Below, piece after piece: positions 12,198 to 32,640 of a DNA stretch of 64,000 bases. The position numbers were made by a program, and so were the translations under genes. The notes below the pieces were generated by a model. That model was not told where the DNA came from. It ran no database searches and saw nothing but the letters and a program-made list of their open reading frames with translations. The DNA lies in assembly GCA_964035795.1 (NCBI GenBank), contig OZ038326.1:4916889-4980888 (forward strand). The letters are read 5' to 3'. Numbering within the stretch: position 1 is the stretch's first letter; each line of letters opens with the position of its first letter. The DNA is from Pterobdella sp. o SKG-2022. Taxonomy: Eukaryota; Annelida; Clitellata; Hirudinida; Piscicolidae.

Positions 12198-15100
12198 ATG
12201 AACCTTATCAAATCAATTTTTCTTGAGCTTATTTTATATCACAAGACATTTCTAATTATTTTCATACCTCTTATCTACCTTCCCATTTTAATCTACTTCC
12301 CTTCAAAAGTTATAATTGATTTCATTAGATTAGTTTTTAATATTTTTTAATTTTTTTTTGGTTGATTAAATAGCTTAAAAATGATAATATCTTTTGAATT
12401 ATTAATAATCATTAACGTCGGTATTATGAGAAAATTTTATTACATTTATTAGCAAAAAGAAGCTAGAATTTTCGGTAAGTATAGTCTTACCATAATACGT
12501 TAGCCTTACATTAAGATTTCTAAAAAGTTACATTTTATTGAATTAATTTAAAAATTTTATATTTATGACATCTCATTATCGAGTTCTCAATCTAACCAAA
12601 CGACGTAATAGTATGAAAAATTCCTCATGAGATACAAAATACACACCTTTATACAATCTAAAACTAAGCACTGTACCATAAAAGCGCACTTAAACGCCAC
12701 GAAAAAAGCGCTATATAAATGGCTTATTACACCAATAGTTTAGTTTAGTTTTTCCTTTTGCATCCTCGGGAGCATAGGGCTGCAACAACACTCCTCCAAC
12801 GTACTCGGTTCTGGCTGGTCCTCTTCCACTCGGCCCACGTCATTCCGGTAGCCTTCGCTTCTGCCTCGATGCTTCTCCTCCAAGTCTGCTTATGTCGGCC
12901 AACTTTTCTCTTCCTCTGTGGGTTTCAGTCCAGGGCCTGTCTAGTGATTTTAGCTGCAGGCTTGCGTAGTGTATGACCTATCCATCCCCATTTCCGCTTT
13001 ATTACACCAATACATTAAATTAAAAATAACAATCCCAAGCATTTTTTCAACAAATACAAACCATTAAACATAATTTTTATGGAACTCCACATTAAGATAT
13101 ACGATTCGCTATAACTTCCACAGGAAGGGAAATGCGCTTACGTTGTGTTGTGGATGTGTACTTACTGGACAACTGAAGCACTTCCTCTAGCCGTCACAGC
13201 CCTCCTCCCATGCCTTGTATCCCCCCTTCTCTCTCTCGTTAAGACTTCAGAGATAGCTAAAGAGTACATCAAGGTGAGATGTTGTTTTGAGAATATTAAG
13301 TTTTATAAATATAGTATTTTTTGATTATAAACTTTTTAATGAGATGAATTAGTTTATTTTCCAAAACTTAAATTTTCGATAAATTCAACGGTAAAAATAT
13401 AGTACTAATTAATATATATTTTTTCTGTTAATACATTTGTTAATCGGCTGGAAATATTGTGATATTGATTTGTTTTGAAATGAATTTTTTTTTTGAATAT
13501 TTTTCACACAATGGATTAGTGCCTTGTAAAACCCACCCCAACAAACCCTCAACTCATTGCCCACTCACTGATTGACTTACTTACAAAACCTTATAAATCC
13601 ATAAGATCATGAACAAAAACCCTCATGAACCTAGAACATCATAACCAATAAGGATGCATCTTTGTTGTTCTACGGAGGCTTGATGATAGCTATATCGATA
13701 GAACGATGTCGCCTGCATAAACGAGTAGCTCTAGCAGTTCTTAGAGTGGTCGGCTCTTCAGCCAGATGGTAAGTTATGATGCAGATTTATTCAATATTTA
13801 AAATATGTTTTGAAAAAACTATAATAATTATATATTATGTATATAATAACTATTTATAATATTAACTTATTAGTAATAGCAATTTATAATGTTTTAATTT
13901 TCATAATCAACTCTTCAATAATCCCCAATAATCAATATCCCCAAAGGGTAGTTTTAGGCTTCATGGGAACTTCATGGTTTTTATCCATGTGGTTAAGTAA
14001 CACTGCAACTACTACAATGATGGTGCCATTGGTCAGGGCTATTGTATCCCAATTGAAGACTCAGGAACCTGATTCCGAGCGGGTCCCCTATACAAAAAGA
14101 TTTGCTGGTACGATGTTTGTCGTTGATAGCCAAGAAGAAAAAATTGGTAGAGATATTTGCATTTTATTTTAATAGGAAAATTTTTTTTGAATACTTTTTT
14201 ATTATAGGGTACGAAGATTTCAATTAACATGGTGTTTCACATTTTTGAAAATGTTCAAAGAATCTCTTTATTTTACTTTGGCTCAAAAAACCCTCATTTT
14301 TTCCGAATATTTTTTTTATTGTCTTTTTGTTATAATGTGAATCTGTATAACGCTTCAGAAGAAACAGAATAATACTAGTTTATTATTCATCATATTGGAA
14401 TGTTTATTTTTAGCTATAATCTTGAAGCAAATCTTTCTATTTTTTTGAAGATGATTTTCATCATTAAATACACTTTTTTAAAATTATTTATCCGTAGTTT
14501 AGTAAATTTAATATTTCATTCATAGTTTCCACATACAAACCAAAGGTACAACCGCTGTAAATGAAACCAAAAACAATGATGAGCAAACAACAAAACAAAT
14601 AACCATAGCCCCAAAAAACATTGTGAAAAAGTCCCTTTCTGAATCTCACCTGGATAAATTTAAAGACAAAAGAACAACAAATGTAGGGTGATTTTCACTT
14701 GATTAAAAAAAAATTCACAAAAAATAGTTTTGAAGTTCCGGTTATATCTTTGATTAAAAATGAAGTTTATGATTTTTATAAAGTGATTGTATGGGAGGAA
14801 AAAAGATGATAAATTTCAAAAAATGGAATACCAAATAAGATGAAAACAATTAAAAACGACGTTCAATAAGTTCCATGTAGCCCCAAACCTTTTGATTTCC
14901 TATGAAACCATTAATTGAGGAAACTATGATCGGTTGAAACTGTAGGCAGTTGATTGTTAGTAGTGTTTATAGTTAGATTGTTAGTAGTTAGTGCACTTGA
15001 TTCACAGTAAATCAAAAATGTTGTGGCTTGATGCTATTTATGGACCCTTGTGTATTTTGTTTCAATCGAAGCTTTTGAAGCTACTGTTATTACCATAGCA

Positions 15101-18100
15101 ACTTTGTATCCTACTGATCATCATTACCTCTGTGAACTATAAGTGGGGCGAAAATGTAACATTCTGTTCTATTTTTATTATACCATGTTTTCTGGACTCT
15201 GAGATTATGTTTATTTTTTTTCATGAATGATGATGCTATATTTAGAAAAAATCATTTTTTAAGTTACATTTTATATTTAGCTTGGCGCTTAAAGAGCTTT
15301 CATTCGTCAGGAAAAACTAATTAGTTTCTTCAAGTCGCCCTTCACCTCAAGAGCGAACAAGTCCTATAGAACTTATTTCATGCCCTATGATCATTCTCCA
15401 CACACCAGGTTTCGATGGGTAATTACTTTTGTAATTTACGTCGATTTATGGGTTGGTAAGGCATATGTTTAAATATCAAAAATAGATGTGGTTTTTTAGA
15501 GTTAATTTTTTGGTAAGGTTTTATTAGGAAGCTAAACTGTGGGCTGTTTTAGTAAATTTCTTGAAATTCTGATAAATTGACGTAAAATTTTGTATACATA
15601 GTACATACAATTTTTTATACTTATACAAACGTTCCCCACACTTGTAAGAGAAAAATAAAACAAAGTTTTTCTTAATATTTTTTATTTGTTCTTTTGTAAT
15701 ACATATATATTTATATAAATTTGTGTATATATATATATACATATTATATGAACACACACTTATAAATTATAGACAAATTCTAATACCTGCTAACACAGAG
15801 AAATAGCAAAACAATCGGTTTTCGAAGCTCCCAGCCTAGATTCAACCTTAGAAGAAGAATCAACATTCGACCGAAACATATCTCTCCTTTCTCGATGTTT
15901 GCTTCTTGGGATCGCCTACTCGTCAAACATGGGTGGCATGGCTAGTCTTCTGGGTACTAGCTCTAACCTTGTTCTTAAATCAGAACTTGCTAAGTGAGAA
16001 AACAATGTTAAAATGTTATCCCTATGAAGTTTAGTTTTTTATGTATAAGTTTATAAAAAAATTTTTTCAACGCGAAATTACTGTATTTCTTCAATGTTTT
16101 GATTTCAAAAATGTATTTGCAACAAACTAACAGATTCATTAAAAGTATAAAAAACACAAAGTATTTATTTTTTTGTAGTTTAATATAAATGGAGCAATAA
16201 CTAAAAACGTATAAATACCTTTTGTTCGTTTTACGTGCAATATTGTCAGGCTATTCTATTTCATCAAAACTCCGTAAGATTCATCAATACTTTTTTAGTT
16301 ACATGGACACCGAAAAATTAAGCTTCACAAATTGGCTCATCATGGCAGCCCCTTTGTCTTTCTGCATGTTCGTCTTTATGTACTTTTGGCTAATCTACTC
16401 TTTTTTGGGGAAAATGTAAGTATGTTTTAACCCATTTAATCTAAAAATTTGTCTATTCTTTACATTATTAGTATATGAATGAATGAGATATTTTTATGCA
16501 TATTAGTTATTTAAATAATTAATCAAGTTATAATGCAACAAACTCCATGAATATCAGAGAGTTTTTGAAAATATTTGGTCTAAGCGAGGAGTCAGGCTTC
16601 ATGAAAGTAATGCGTCCAAACACAATCAAAAATGAATACGCAAAGCTTGGACCGATGAGGTTTGTTTGAAAGATACTATGTAAAAAAAATTGAAAAAATA
16701 TTTTCGAATGTTTCAAATATGATAAAGAAAAAAAAGTGTTAATCAATCAACCAAACAAACCCTTTTTATAGCTCGATTTCTTTTACAAAGGATTGGGCTT
16801 TCTGGGAAATCTATTTCGAATTAAACTGTTATATTTGAGAACCAAGTGTCGATTCAATGAACCAACTTGTTTTTTCCTTTATCATTTTGGTCTTTAAATA
16901 CCACAGCTTTTTATACAATAAAAAATAATCTAAAACTATACTAATAATTTTTATATTATATTCAACAGTTCTTCAGAAAAAACCGTATCATTCTTATTTG
17001 TTCTTTTGATGCTGGTTTCTGTGACGAGGCAACCCGGCTTCTTCACTGGATGGGGAGATTACTTTGAACTCAAGTTATTTTATATTGTGAATCATAATAG
17101 TTTTATCAGTATAAATAGAAAAACTAATTAGTTAGCCTTCAATAGAAATTAATATCAGTTAATGAAGTTATAGATCAACTATGTCGGCCCATACAGCTCA
17201 ATTGTTGAGCATTAGACAAATTATCTAAAGTTACCGGGCTCGATCCCGCGTGGGCCGACAATTAGCACCTGTTCCACAGTGTGTTTTCGCTACATTAAAT
17301 TTGTAGCAAGCGCTTTGATCTATGATTAAAAGCGCTTTATAAATACCACATTACATTAACGAAATTATATATCAATTAATATGGGTCATAACAATGCTTA
17401 ATGATTGCACTAATATTCTCTCATAAAGCTGCGTTAAAAACTGTTGAACTTCATAACAACAAAAATAACTAGGAACTAATGAAAAAAAAAAAATTAATAT
17501 GAATACTAAAAATGATAATGATATTAACGTTGAAAGCCCAACTCCCCAAGATACATAAGTGACACACAGGGCATGCTGTCCGTTTCATTTCTCCTCTTCA
17601 TTCTGCCTTCCCGCAGCATTTGGCGGTACTTCAAGGACAACAGACGTAAGTTTCATATCCTTGATTACTTATTAAAACTAATTTCAGCTTTTTTCATTAA
17701 TTATTCAAATTTTTCATACAAAAAAGTACGCTTTAATCCTTCATAATTCAACTCTAAAGATAGGAGTTACTCAACGAGAAAACCAGCTCCGGTACTGTTG
17801 GACTGGAAGACGGTGGCGGAGAAAATGCCTTGGGACATTTTATTTCTTCTCGGTGGAGGTTTTGCTCTAGCCAGAACTATCAGAGTAACCCCATTCAAGA
17901 TTTTTTTTTAGATTCATAATTTAAAAATCATTTTTTAAGGTTTTGGAGGTTTTGAAATGATTTTAATTGTTTGAATCAACAGGAATCTGAACTGGACAGA
18001 GCATTAGGGTCAAGTTTTGAGTCGCTTCGTTTCTTACCTCAGTGGTTGCTTGTCATAACTATTTGCTTCATAACTATCGTTACTACTGAGTTAGCAAGTA

Positions 18101-18625
18101 ATACTGCCACGGCTACTATATTCTTACCTATTGCTGGAACCATGGCTAGTTTTTAGAATTTAAAAACCTAAACAGTGAATACTTGATAACATTACTCATG
18201 AAATACTCAAATGTAAATTATACTACATGAAGGCAGTTTCCATAGGGCTGAATCCTCTCAGACTTATGTTGCCGGTTTGTTTGGCTTCGTCAATGGCTTT
18301 CATGCTACCGGTAGGCACTCCTCCAAACACCATTGCTTACACCTTCAGTGGCATCTCTGTTATCAACATGGTAGTATACTAAATTATTTTGCGCCTTAAT
18401 TTCTTTTTTTGACGCTTTATAATAGATTAATCGATGGTTTTTTTTAGTTTTATAGCTTCGCTTAAGATAAATTGGTTAAATATTCGATTAATCTCTCAAT
18501 TTTTTTAGGTAAAGACTGGTTTTGTGGTGAGTTTGATAGCTCAATTCTGCTTGTTTATTTTCACAAATACTTGGATAAGCTTTTACATGGATTTCGAAAA
18601 CTATAATTCAACAAAAATTTCTTGA
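12198..18625 (+). CDS. SLC13 family sodium/dicarboxylate-sulfate symporter
   Basis: A plasma-membrane transporter coupling Na+ to di/tricarboxylates or sulfate. Exons: 12198-12308, 13124-13273, 13653-13768, 13947-about 14114, 14526-14687, 15799-15993, 16299-16415, 16558-16659, 16969-17073, 17551-17645, 17760-17884, 17983-18148, 18237-18370, 18509-18625; about 620 aa. Exon 1 carries the first membrane segment, ending in the family-typical PSK. Key motifs: TEALPLAVTALLP; LSNTATTTMMVPL (first SNT motif); NMGGMASLLGTSSNLV; SEEKTVSFLFVLLML-type helix; ELASNTATATIFLP (second SNT motif); PVGTPPNTIAYTFSG; closing VKTG helix. The exon 4/5 junction is uncertain: 14107 joined to 14546 also stays in frame. 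A GC-richer open stretch at about 15301-15410 may be an extra or alternative exon. The polyadenylation signal is at 18667. Substrate cannot be told from sequence. Confidence 0.9.
12405..12515 (+). repeat. Family B dispersed element
   Basis: Within SLC13 intron 1. Contains ATTACATTTATTAGCAAAAA, AAGCTAGAATTTTCGGTAAG and CATAATACGTTAGCC. The same ordered blocks occur at about 37.71-37.81 kb and, rearranged as a palindrome, at 56.47-56.64 and 62.80-62.94 kb. Confidence 0.6.
12745..13000 (-). pseudogene. LINE ORF2 C-terminal fragment in SLC13 intron 1
   Basis: The minus strand reads WGWIGHTLRKPAAKITRQAL, a stop, NPQRKRKVGRHKQTW, then RRSIEAEAKATGMTWAEWKR and NRVRWRSVVAALCSRG. This is the characteristic tail of a non-LTR retrotransposon polyprotein (usual form WIGH..R....ITR.AL.W.P.G.RKRGRP). 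Only one in-frame stop, at the place of the usual Trp, and a GC content well above its surroundings suggest a recent insertion. Confidence 0.85.
17183..17357 (+). mobile_element. tRNA-Ile-like SINE (SLC13 intron)
   Basis: The 77-nt head folds as a tRNA: acceptor GTCGGCC pairs with GGCCGAC, the D stem is GCTC/GAGC, and the anticodon stem is TTAGA/TCTAA. The loop in other copies (CTAATTA) would read AAT (Ile). A T-arm with B-box-like GGGCTCGATCCC follows. After it come the body (CACCTGTTCCACAGTGTG, CTTTGATCTAT) and the tail AAAGCGCTTTATAAATAC plus ACATTACATTA. Confidence 0.88.
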
Positions 18626-20432
18626 AACTACTAAAAAATAGAACTTTCGACTTGTAAATACTTGACAATAAAGTTTCATTTAATATAGTATTTTAAATTA
18701 AAAAAAACTATAAAAACATTTTGATTCAATTTTGAAACTAAAAACCATGTTTAATTCAAAAAATATGAAAGGGACTATTGTATCGTATCTAACAAATTAA
18801 TTATAAAAGCGTTTTCCTTATTGTTCAGAGGCGCTCAGTTATGAACCGCTTGGAAAATTATTTAGGTTTTAGTGAAAGATAAAGAAGTTAGAAGAGTTCG
18901 CTATGAAAAATTGCGGATTTAAGTATATGAAGTATAAACTAAGTATATAATTTGTATAGCACCTCTTAGACATTGTTTAGAGACGCTCTGCTTTGAGCTG
19001 TTTGAAGTAATGGTTAAAATTATAGGTTATGAGATAAAGTTTAAAAAAAGTAGGCATAGAAATAGAGGGTAAAACCCATAAAAAGTGGAGAGCTAGCCGC
19101 CTTGGAAGTCGATAAAAGGTTGGAAAGAAAAATAAAAGATTTTAAACATAAAAGATCAGGTATATGTTTATATAAACAATTTTAGATAGTAAGGAAAACA
19201 AACACAAATTATTTATTCACTTAATAATGTAAGCTAGCCTTACGAAAAGCTTTGTGTCATTTAATAAATACTTTGTTTTTGTTGTCCTTACTTTTAGATT
19301 CAGATTATTGTACTTTTAAAGAAGTTCCAAGGTACGAAGCCTTGCTTTAAGATTAGCCAATCAGCTATGCACCAATCATATGCTTTGTTAGGATTTTGTT
19401 AGAGTTTACTATTAGAATTAAAATCATCCACAATTAAGATTTTTTTTATTTAAAATTTATTTAAAAAACCAAAAATGTGGATTTTCAACGCTGATAAGTC
19501 AATCCAAATGTATGCAAATCAATTTTCATGTATCATGATGTTTAAATATTCATGGATTGTACAAACAGCTTTGTTAGTTGATAAATGTTGGTTTATTTTT
19601 CATAAATCTTTTAAAAATGATTATTTCAGTACTTTTCAGAAATTTTTTTGAAATTCTATGATTGGTCCTGGAACTAAAGGCTCGATCTTAAACACTCCTG
19701 CCTAATCGCGAAGTGCCTGTATTGTACTTTAGATAATTTATTGGAAGATTAACTATTTAAAATACTTAAAAATTAAAAAAAACTAAAATAAGTCAGTATT
19801 ACATTTGTAGCGTGAGTTTACTTTTGTATTAATATTTACTTTTAGGTTTCTTTAAAAGACGGTGCTTGACGGTGGGTCTGATCGAACGAAGCGTTAATCT
19901 GTTTGCTGTGTTGCGATTGGTTGCTGAAAATTTCCGAAACTTGTGAAAATCCAAAAAATATATATAACTGAAACAAAATGATTATTTTAATTTAAAGCGA
20001 TCAATCGAACTACAAAAAAAATTAACCTTTTATAATTGTTTTTTTTTTTTCAAAATTTGTGAAAAATCTCTAAAATTTTAGCAACCAATCAGAACACAAC
20101 GAAATATTAACCTTCGTTTCGTTACTTTCTCGCGACAATAGTTCAGTACAAGTTTTTTATTATAATATTAAAATTTAAGTATGGATTTGTTGTACAATAT
20201 TGTAAACTCAATACCGGGAAAAGATACTTTATTGAGTTCTATAAACTTACCAATTAACCTAGTATTAAAAGAAAAAGTAAAAAATGACAAAGTGAAAGTT
20301 CGAGCAATATTTAAATATATCATTTTTATTCAAACTAAAATAAATCTAAAGAAATATACTAATTATGTATCAAAAATTGAAGTCGGATGCAAAACAAAAA
20401 TTCAACTGTAGGTAATTCAAGAAGTAGTGGAC
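18626..20432. other. Intergenic with foldback element
   Basis: AT-rich. It contains a foldback element at about 19176-19296. An open frame at 20181-20411 starts with MDLLYNIVNS but shows no recognisable domain and ends before a CTGTAG; I treat it as chance. Confidence 0.5.
19176..19296. repeat. Foldback element, family A core with different arms
   Basis: The left arm beginning AGTAAGGAAAACAAAC is the inverse of the right arm ending TTGTCCTTACT. The centre holds CTAGCCTTACGAAAAGCTTTG, matching the core of the other family A copies, although the arm sequence is unrelated to the 1524 copy. Confidence 0.75.
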
Positions 20433-21110
20433 ATGAGAAGTCTTATAGCAGCAAGACTTGCAGGGTTATCAGGGGCAATAGCTGTTGGCATGGGAGCATA
20501 CGGAGCTCATGGTATTTTTCAAGATTCAGCTAATTTACCAACAAAATGTTAAAAAAATCATGAAAAGTTTTTTTAGGCAAAAATTTATAACAATTATGAG
20601 ATTTTATTCAAAGCGTACATCGTTTAAGTCTTCAAAAAGCAACCAAATGAAGATCTCAAGATGGTATGTGTTTTCTTTTACTCATTCAAAAGATTTCCAT
20701 ATCATTAATTGTGTAAACTTATAGTCTTATCATTCAAAAATTCCTATATTCCATATTTAATTCTTTTTGTTTTGAACTAACCAGGTGTTTGAGACAGCCA
20801 ACAAATACCACCTCATCCATTCAGTTGCTTTATTAGCAGCCTCCAATGCCCACAGACCCAAACTGGTTTGTTCTCACTGAACATATCTAGAAAATTAAAT
20901 AAGAAATCTAAAATTAACTAATTACTGTATAGCTTTATTAAACAGAGCTTAAAATCAACCCTTCAGGCATCCCTCTTGTTCTCTGCAGGGATCATTCTTT
21001 TCTCTGGACCTTGCTACATATATGCTCTGACAGAAAATACAACAGTCAAGAAAATCACTCCAATAGGAGGAATCATTTTAATTGTTGCTTGGTTGAGTCT
21101 TGTATTGTGA
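20433..21110 (+). CDS. TMEM256: TMEM256 homologue (UPF0382 family)
   Basis: Four exons: 20433-20511, 20629-20663, 20785-20865, 20967-21110, giving 112 aa (the human protein has 113). A small multi-pass membrane protein of unknown biochemical role. Seen: N-terminal hydrophobic ARLAGLSGAIAVGMGAYGAH, the family landmark GAYGAH; then VFETANKYHLIHSVALLA, matching the conserved F..ANK.H..HS.AL block; then two further hydrophobic helices (LLFSAGIILFSGPCYIYAL, IGGIILIVAWLSLVL). Exon 2 is a 35-nt exon chosen because it alone restores frame (VFKKQPNEDLKM); its acceptor TTTAAG is unusual. Polyadenylation signal at 21283. It lies about 920 bp upstream of Ran on the same strand. Confidence 0.88.
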
Positions 21111-22032
21111 TTTCAGTTTTATAGGGGTTCACTTATGGCTAATAATGGATTGTATGGAAAACAAAATGTATTTATAAATATGGAGAATGTAAGAGTAGAG
21201 ACATCCTATGTTATTTTGTAAACTTGAATTAGTCTTAGCTAATTAATTATGATAAGGTTTTACTTTTTGAAAATTTTAGCTCAATAAAAATTTTTTTCTA
21301 CGTGTTCTTCTAAATCCTCATAATATGAAATTTTTACTGTATGAAATTCAAGAATGTAGGAATATTTTAAAAAAACCTTGAAGTTTTGTTAAATAAACAC
21401 CGTTTCATCTATCAAATTTTGTCAACTAAAACGTTTAGTTGATAAAATATTAATAAATAGTCAAATTTTTTCGTATATATCAATCATACTTGAATATGAG
21501 TAAATTCGAATTTGCTTAAAGTTCAAAACTAAAAATATTTTTTCAAAGAAATGAAGTAAAATTTATCGATCTATTATGTTATATGCATATAACTCATCAG
21601 ACAGTTCTAATTGATACTAGACTATAATAAAATTTAAGATTATTTAAACCAAAACTCTCTATAAACAAAAAAATTGAACATTTGAATTAAAAATCAATTG
21701 AAGAAATATTAGCAACTGTGAAAAAATTAGAAAATTATTTCACTGTGTTATTAAATCTCGTAATTTTTAGTTTTTGGTTATCACATTTCCTCCGGCAAAT
21801 CTTTAATTTTTCTAAATCTATCATTGAAAGGTTGAATATATTGGTGAAATTTGTTTTTTATGTTTATTTAATGTTTTACTGTTCAAAATTAAGTTTTTAG
21901 TAGTCAATAAAATTTTTGAATATCACGCGTAAATATCCTCCCGCCAAGGCAACAAAAGCATATTCAACACTAACCAAACTGAAAACTTTGAATAGCATAA
22001 TATTTCATATAAAATTTTCAGAATTTTCTAAA
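21111..22032. other. Intergenic, no gene seen
   Basis: AT-rich spacer between TMEM256 and Ran. Short frames here have no domain signal. Confidence 0.6.
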
Positions 22033-23531
<1,499 letters not shown>

Positions 23532-24841
23532 ATCATCCTACATCCTCATTATTTCACCCTAGAGAATTTAACTTATTATTATAACCCCTAAATTCACATT
23601 TGAACATTTTCATAAAATTTTTAAAGTATTGTTTTATTACATAATAAATGTGAATGGTGGAAGTACACGATCTTGAAAACTATTGACGATTTGGTGTCTT
23701 TATAATGAATAAACGTCATGATGCAAAATCGCCTGAAAATTGTACGGAAGGAAGTTTATTGAACCAAGTTTAGTCTAATAACGCCCGGTGTAACTTGTAG
23801 AAAACAATCTAAAATTCTATAAAACGTCAAAAAAAAATCTTTAGCCAAATTTGTTCACGAAACTTGATTAGAATCATAGCACGACGTATCCGTCGCGAAT
23901 ATAAAAATTAGTATAACACGAACAACCTTTTTGATTTTCCACTTTATAGTCATTTTGCTATATAATTAATGATATTTCTGTACGTAATTGGAAATTGAAA
24001 GACGAAAAAAGTTACTCATTAGGTATTGTGATGTTTTATAACTCCTGTTTTTATACATTTCTCAAATATTAATTATAGAAATAAGGTTTTGTTTTCAATA
24101 CCTAAAAGAATATTTTCCTAAAACGCGTTTTTAAGAAACATTTAATTTAATAAACTATTCTTTTCGAACTAATATTGAGCAATACTAAATAATACAAACA
24201 ATCATAAGTTCCAATTTTCTAAAATTTCAAGTTCTCTTGTAAAATTATTGTATCTCATAAACGTCTCGTTTTTACGTGTAAAATCAAAAATTAGTTAATA
24301 AAACACAAACGTTGTCTTTCAAAGACAATATCCTATATTTAACCTTTCAAATCCTTTTACCCGACCTTGGGCTATAAATAGAATAAAGACAATACAAATG
24401 GTTTCATTATATATAATTAATCGTCGCAAAACTCTAATTCAGGTGTCAATTAGCCGTAAGCTGAAAATGATTGGCTATAGTGGCATTGAAATCAGTCGGA
24501 ATAATATTTGATATTTAGAGTATTGTATTCGCTATTATTAAAAGTAGCTTTTGAGATTTAGTTGATAATTGAAAGTGTTCATATAAATTTATTCAGTGAA
24601 ATTAAGTATATAATTATTAAATACAAATTTAATTAAACTGAATTTCACTGGCTTGATTTCAATAATACTATTCTCCCTTTCAAAGAAAAAAATTGAAAAT
24701 TTAATTTCAAAAATATTTTCTATAAAACCAAGAATAACAAAAATTTCAAGGTTTAAATAAAAATATTTGAATAAATTAACTATATTCCTAAACTAACTAC
24801 GAAATTTGTTTCAAAACTTAAAAAAAAAGCTGCAAGACTAG
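23532..24841. other. Intergenic between convergent genes
   Basis: Ran 3' UTR then AT-rich sequence. Near 24345-24385, CCTTTTACCCGACCTTGGGCTATAAATAG is a worn copy of the AATC-anchored repeat. No gene seen. Confidence 0.55.
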
Positions 24842-25615
24842 TTAAACATCACTCTCGGTAAAAACTTTTAGTCTGTTTGAGGATTTGAAAAAAGTAGCTT
24901 TTTCGCAGGAATTTTTATCAACTTTGTCATTTTTCTTTAAGGACCGAAAGAACCCGAAATTGAATTTTTTAGTCTTAATTTCTTTATTATTATCTGCGAT
25001 ATTTTTATGAATATTGTCTTTACTTCCTAAAATTTTGTGTTTTGAACTATTAGTAGAATTTTTATTTATTTTATTTAACCTATCAACCTGTTTATCATTC
25101 TTTTTCTTTTCAAAATCTTTATCATACGGTTCATAAACAATTAATTTGTGTATAGTAGGTTCTGTTTTGAATGCCGGTAAGCTAGAAGGCTCTAAATAGC
25201 ATCCATTCTTATTTTTCTTTTCTTTTTTGATATCAGTAGTTGAATTATTATCTTTGACTTTTAATCCAGTGTCAACTTTGAGGAAAGAATTTCGTTTCTT
25301 ATCGAGATTTCTATTATATTCATTACTTCGTTCATCCCTTGTTACCCCATAGTTTTTAATATCATTACTTTCATTAATATTTTCTTGTTGTTGTTGTTGT
25401 TCTTCTTCTTCTTCTTCTTCTTTTTCTTCTTCTTCTTTTTCTTCTTCTTCTTCTTCTTCTTCTTCTTCTTCTTCTTCTTCTTCTTCTTTTTCTTCTTCTT
25501 CTTCTTCACTCAATCCTGAAGCGCTGAAGTTTGTATCGCAGATATTTTTCTCTGTTTGTTCGTCATTGTAAGGGTCTTCGGCTGGAAAATGGGTTTCTTC
25601 AATTTCAACAAACAT
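24842..25615 (-). CDS. Unidentified acidic low-complexity protein
   Basis: Uninterrupted 257-residue frame from ATG at 25615. I do not recognise a family. The order is a short N-terminus (MFVEIEETHFPAEDPYND), a poly-Glu tract of about 35 residues coded by a TTC/TTT repeat, five Gln, then a Lys/Asn-rich basic region with short hydrophobic patches (KLIVYEPYDKDF; KKFNFGFFRSLKK). There is no signal peptide or membrane segment. It sits about 420 bp downstream of the larger low-complexity gene on the same strand. The E/K-rich composition is not simply the repeat, as 190 residues after it stay open, so it is probably coding. It may be an exon of a longer gene. Confidence 0.5.
   Translation of the reverse strand: MFVEIEETHFPAEDPYNDEQTEKNICDTNFSASGLSEEEEEEKEEEEEEEEEEEEEEEEKEEEEKEEEEEEEQQQQQENINESNDIKNYGVTRDERSNEYNRNLDKKRNSFLKVDTGLKVKDNNSTTDIKKEKKNKNGCYLEPSSLPAFKTEPTIHKLIVYEPYDKDFEKKKNDKQVDRLNKINKNSTNSSKHKILGSKDNIHKNIADNNKEIKTKKFNFGFFRSLKKNDKVDKNSCEKATFFKSSNRLKVFTESDV
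25392..25506. repeat. TTC microsatellite (coding, poly-Glu)
   Basis: TTC/TTT triplets with a TTG run at the left edge. On the minus strand they encode the Glu tract and adjoining Gln run of the 24842-25615 gene. Confidence 0.9.
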
Positions 25616-26033
25616 ATCGCTTCCTGTTTAAATGTGGTATCGAGTTTGAATTAATATTCTTATATGGTACACAATAATTTCCTTTATGTAGTATAGGGGA
25701 ATAGATAATCTTTTCATTAATTTGAAATAAATAAAATATAAATATAAAAAACATCTAATGAATCCTGATAGGGTTGTACTAATCGATAATTTTTAGTTTT
25801 GAATAAATTTGTATCTATTAAATCCTCATTTTGAAGAAATAAACGAAAACAAAAATTGAAAAAATAATCTTTAGCATACGTATCTTTTGAAATTATTGAT
25901 ATTGAGAGAAACAAGTTGAGAAAAAAAAACATGAAAAATTTGATTTTTCAAAAATAATTAATTTAAAATTTTACTATATCGAAATAATATTTAAGCTGAA
26001 ACTAATTCCAAGTTATTATAAGTTATTATTTAA

Positions 26034-32640
<6,607 letters not shown>

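Noticed and set aside
17183..17259. Genuine tRNA-Ile gene
   Set aside because: The cloverleaf is good, but the same head with the same body and tail recurs at several sites, so it is a SINE head; position 37 is also not the usual A.
20181..20411. 76-residue frame upstream of TMEM256
   Set aside because: Starts plausibly but is Lys/Ile/Asn-rich like random AT-rich sequence and has no family resemblance; kept only as a note.
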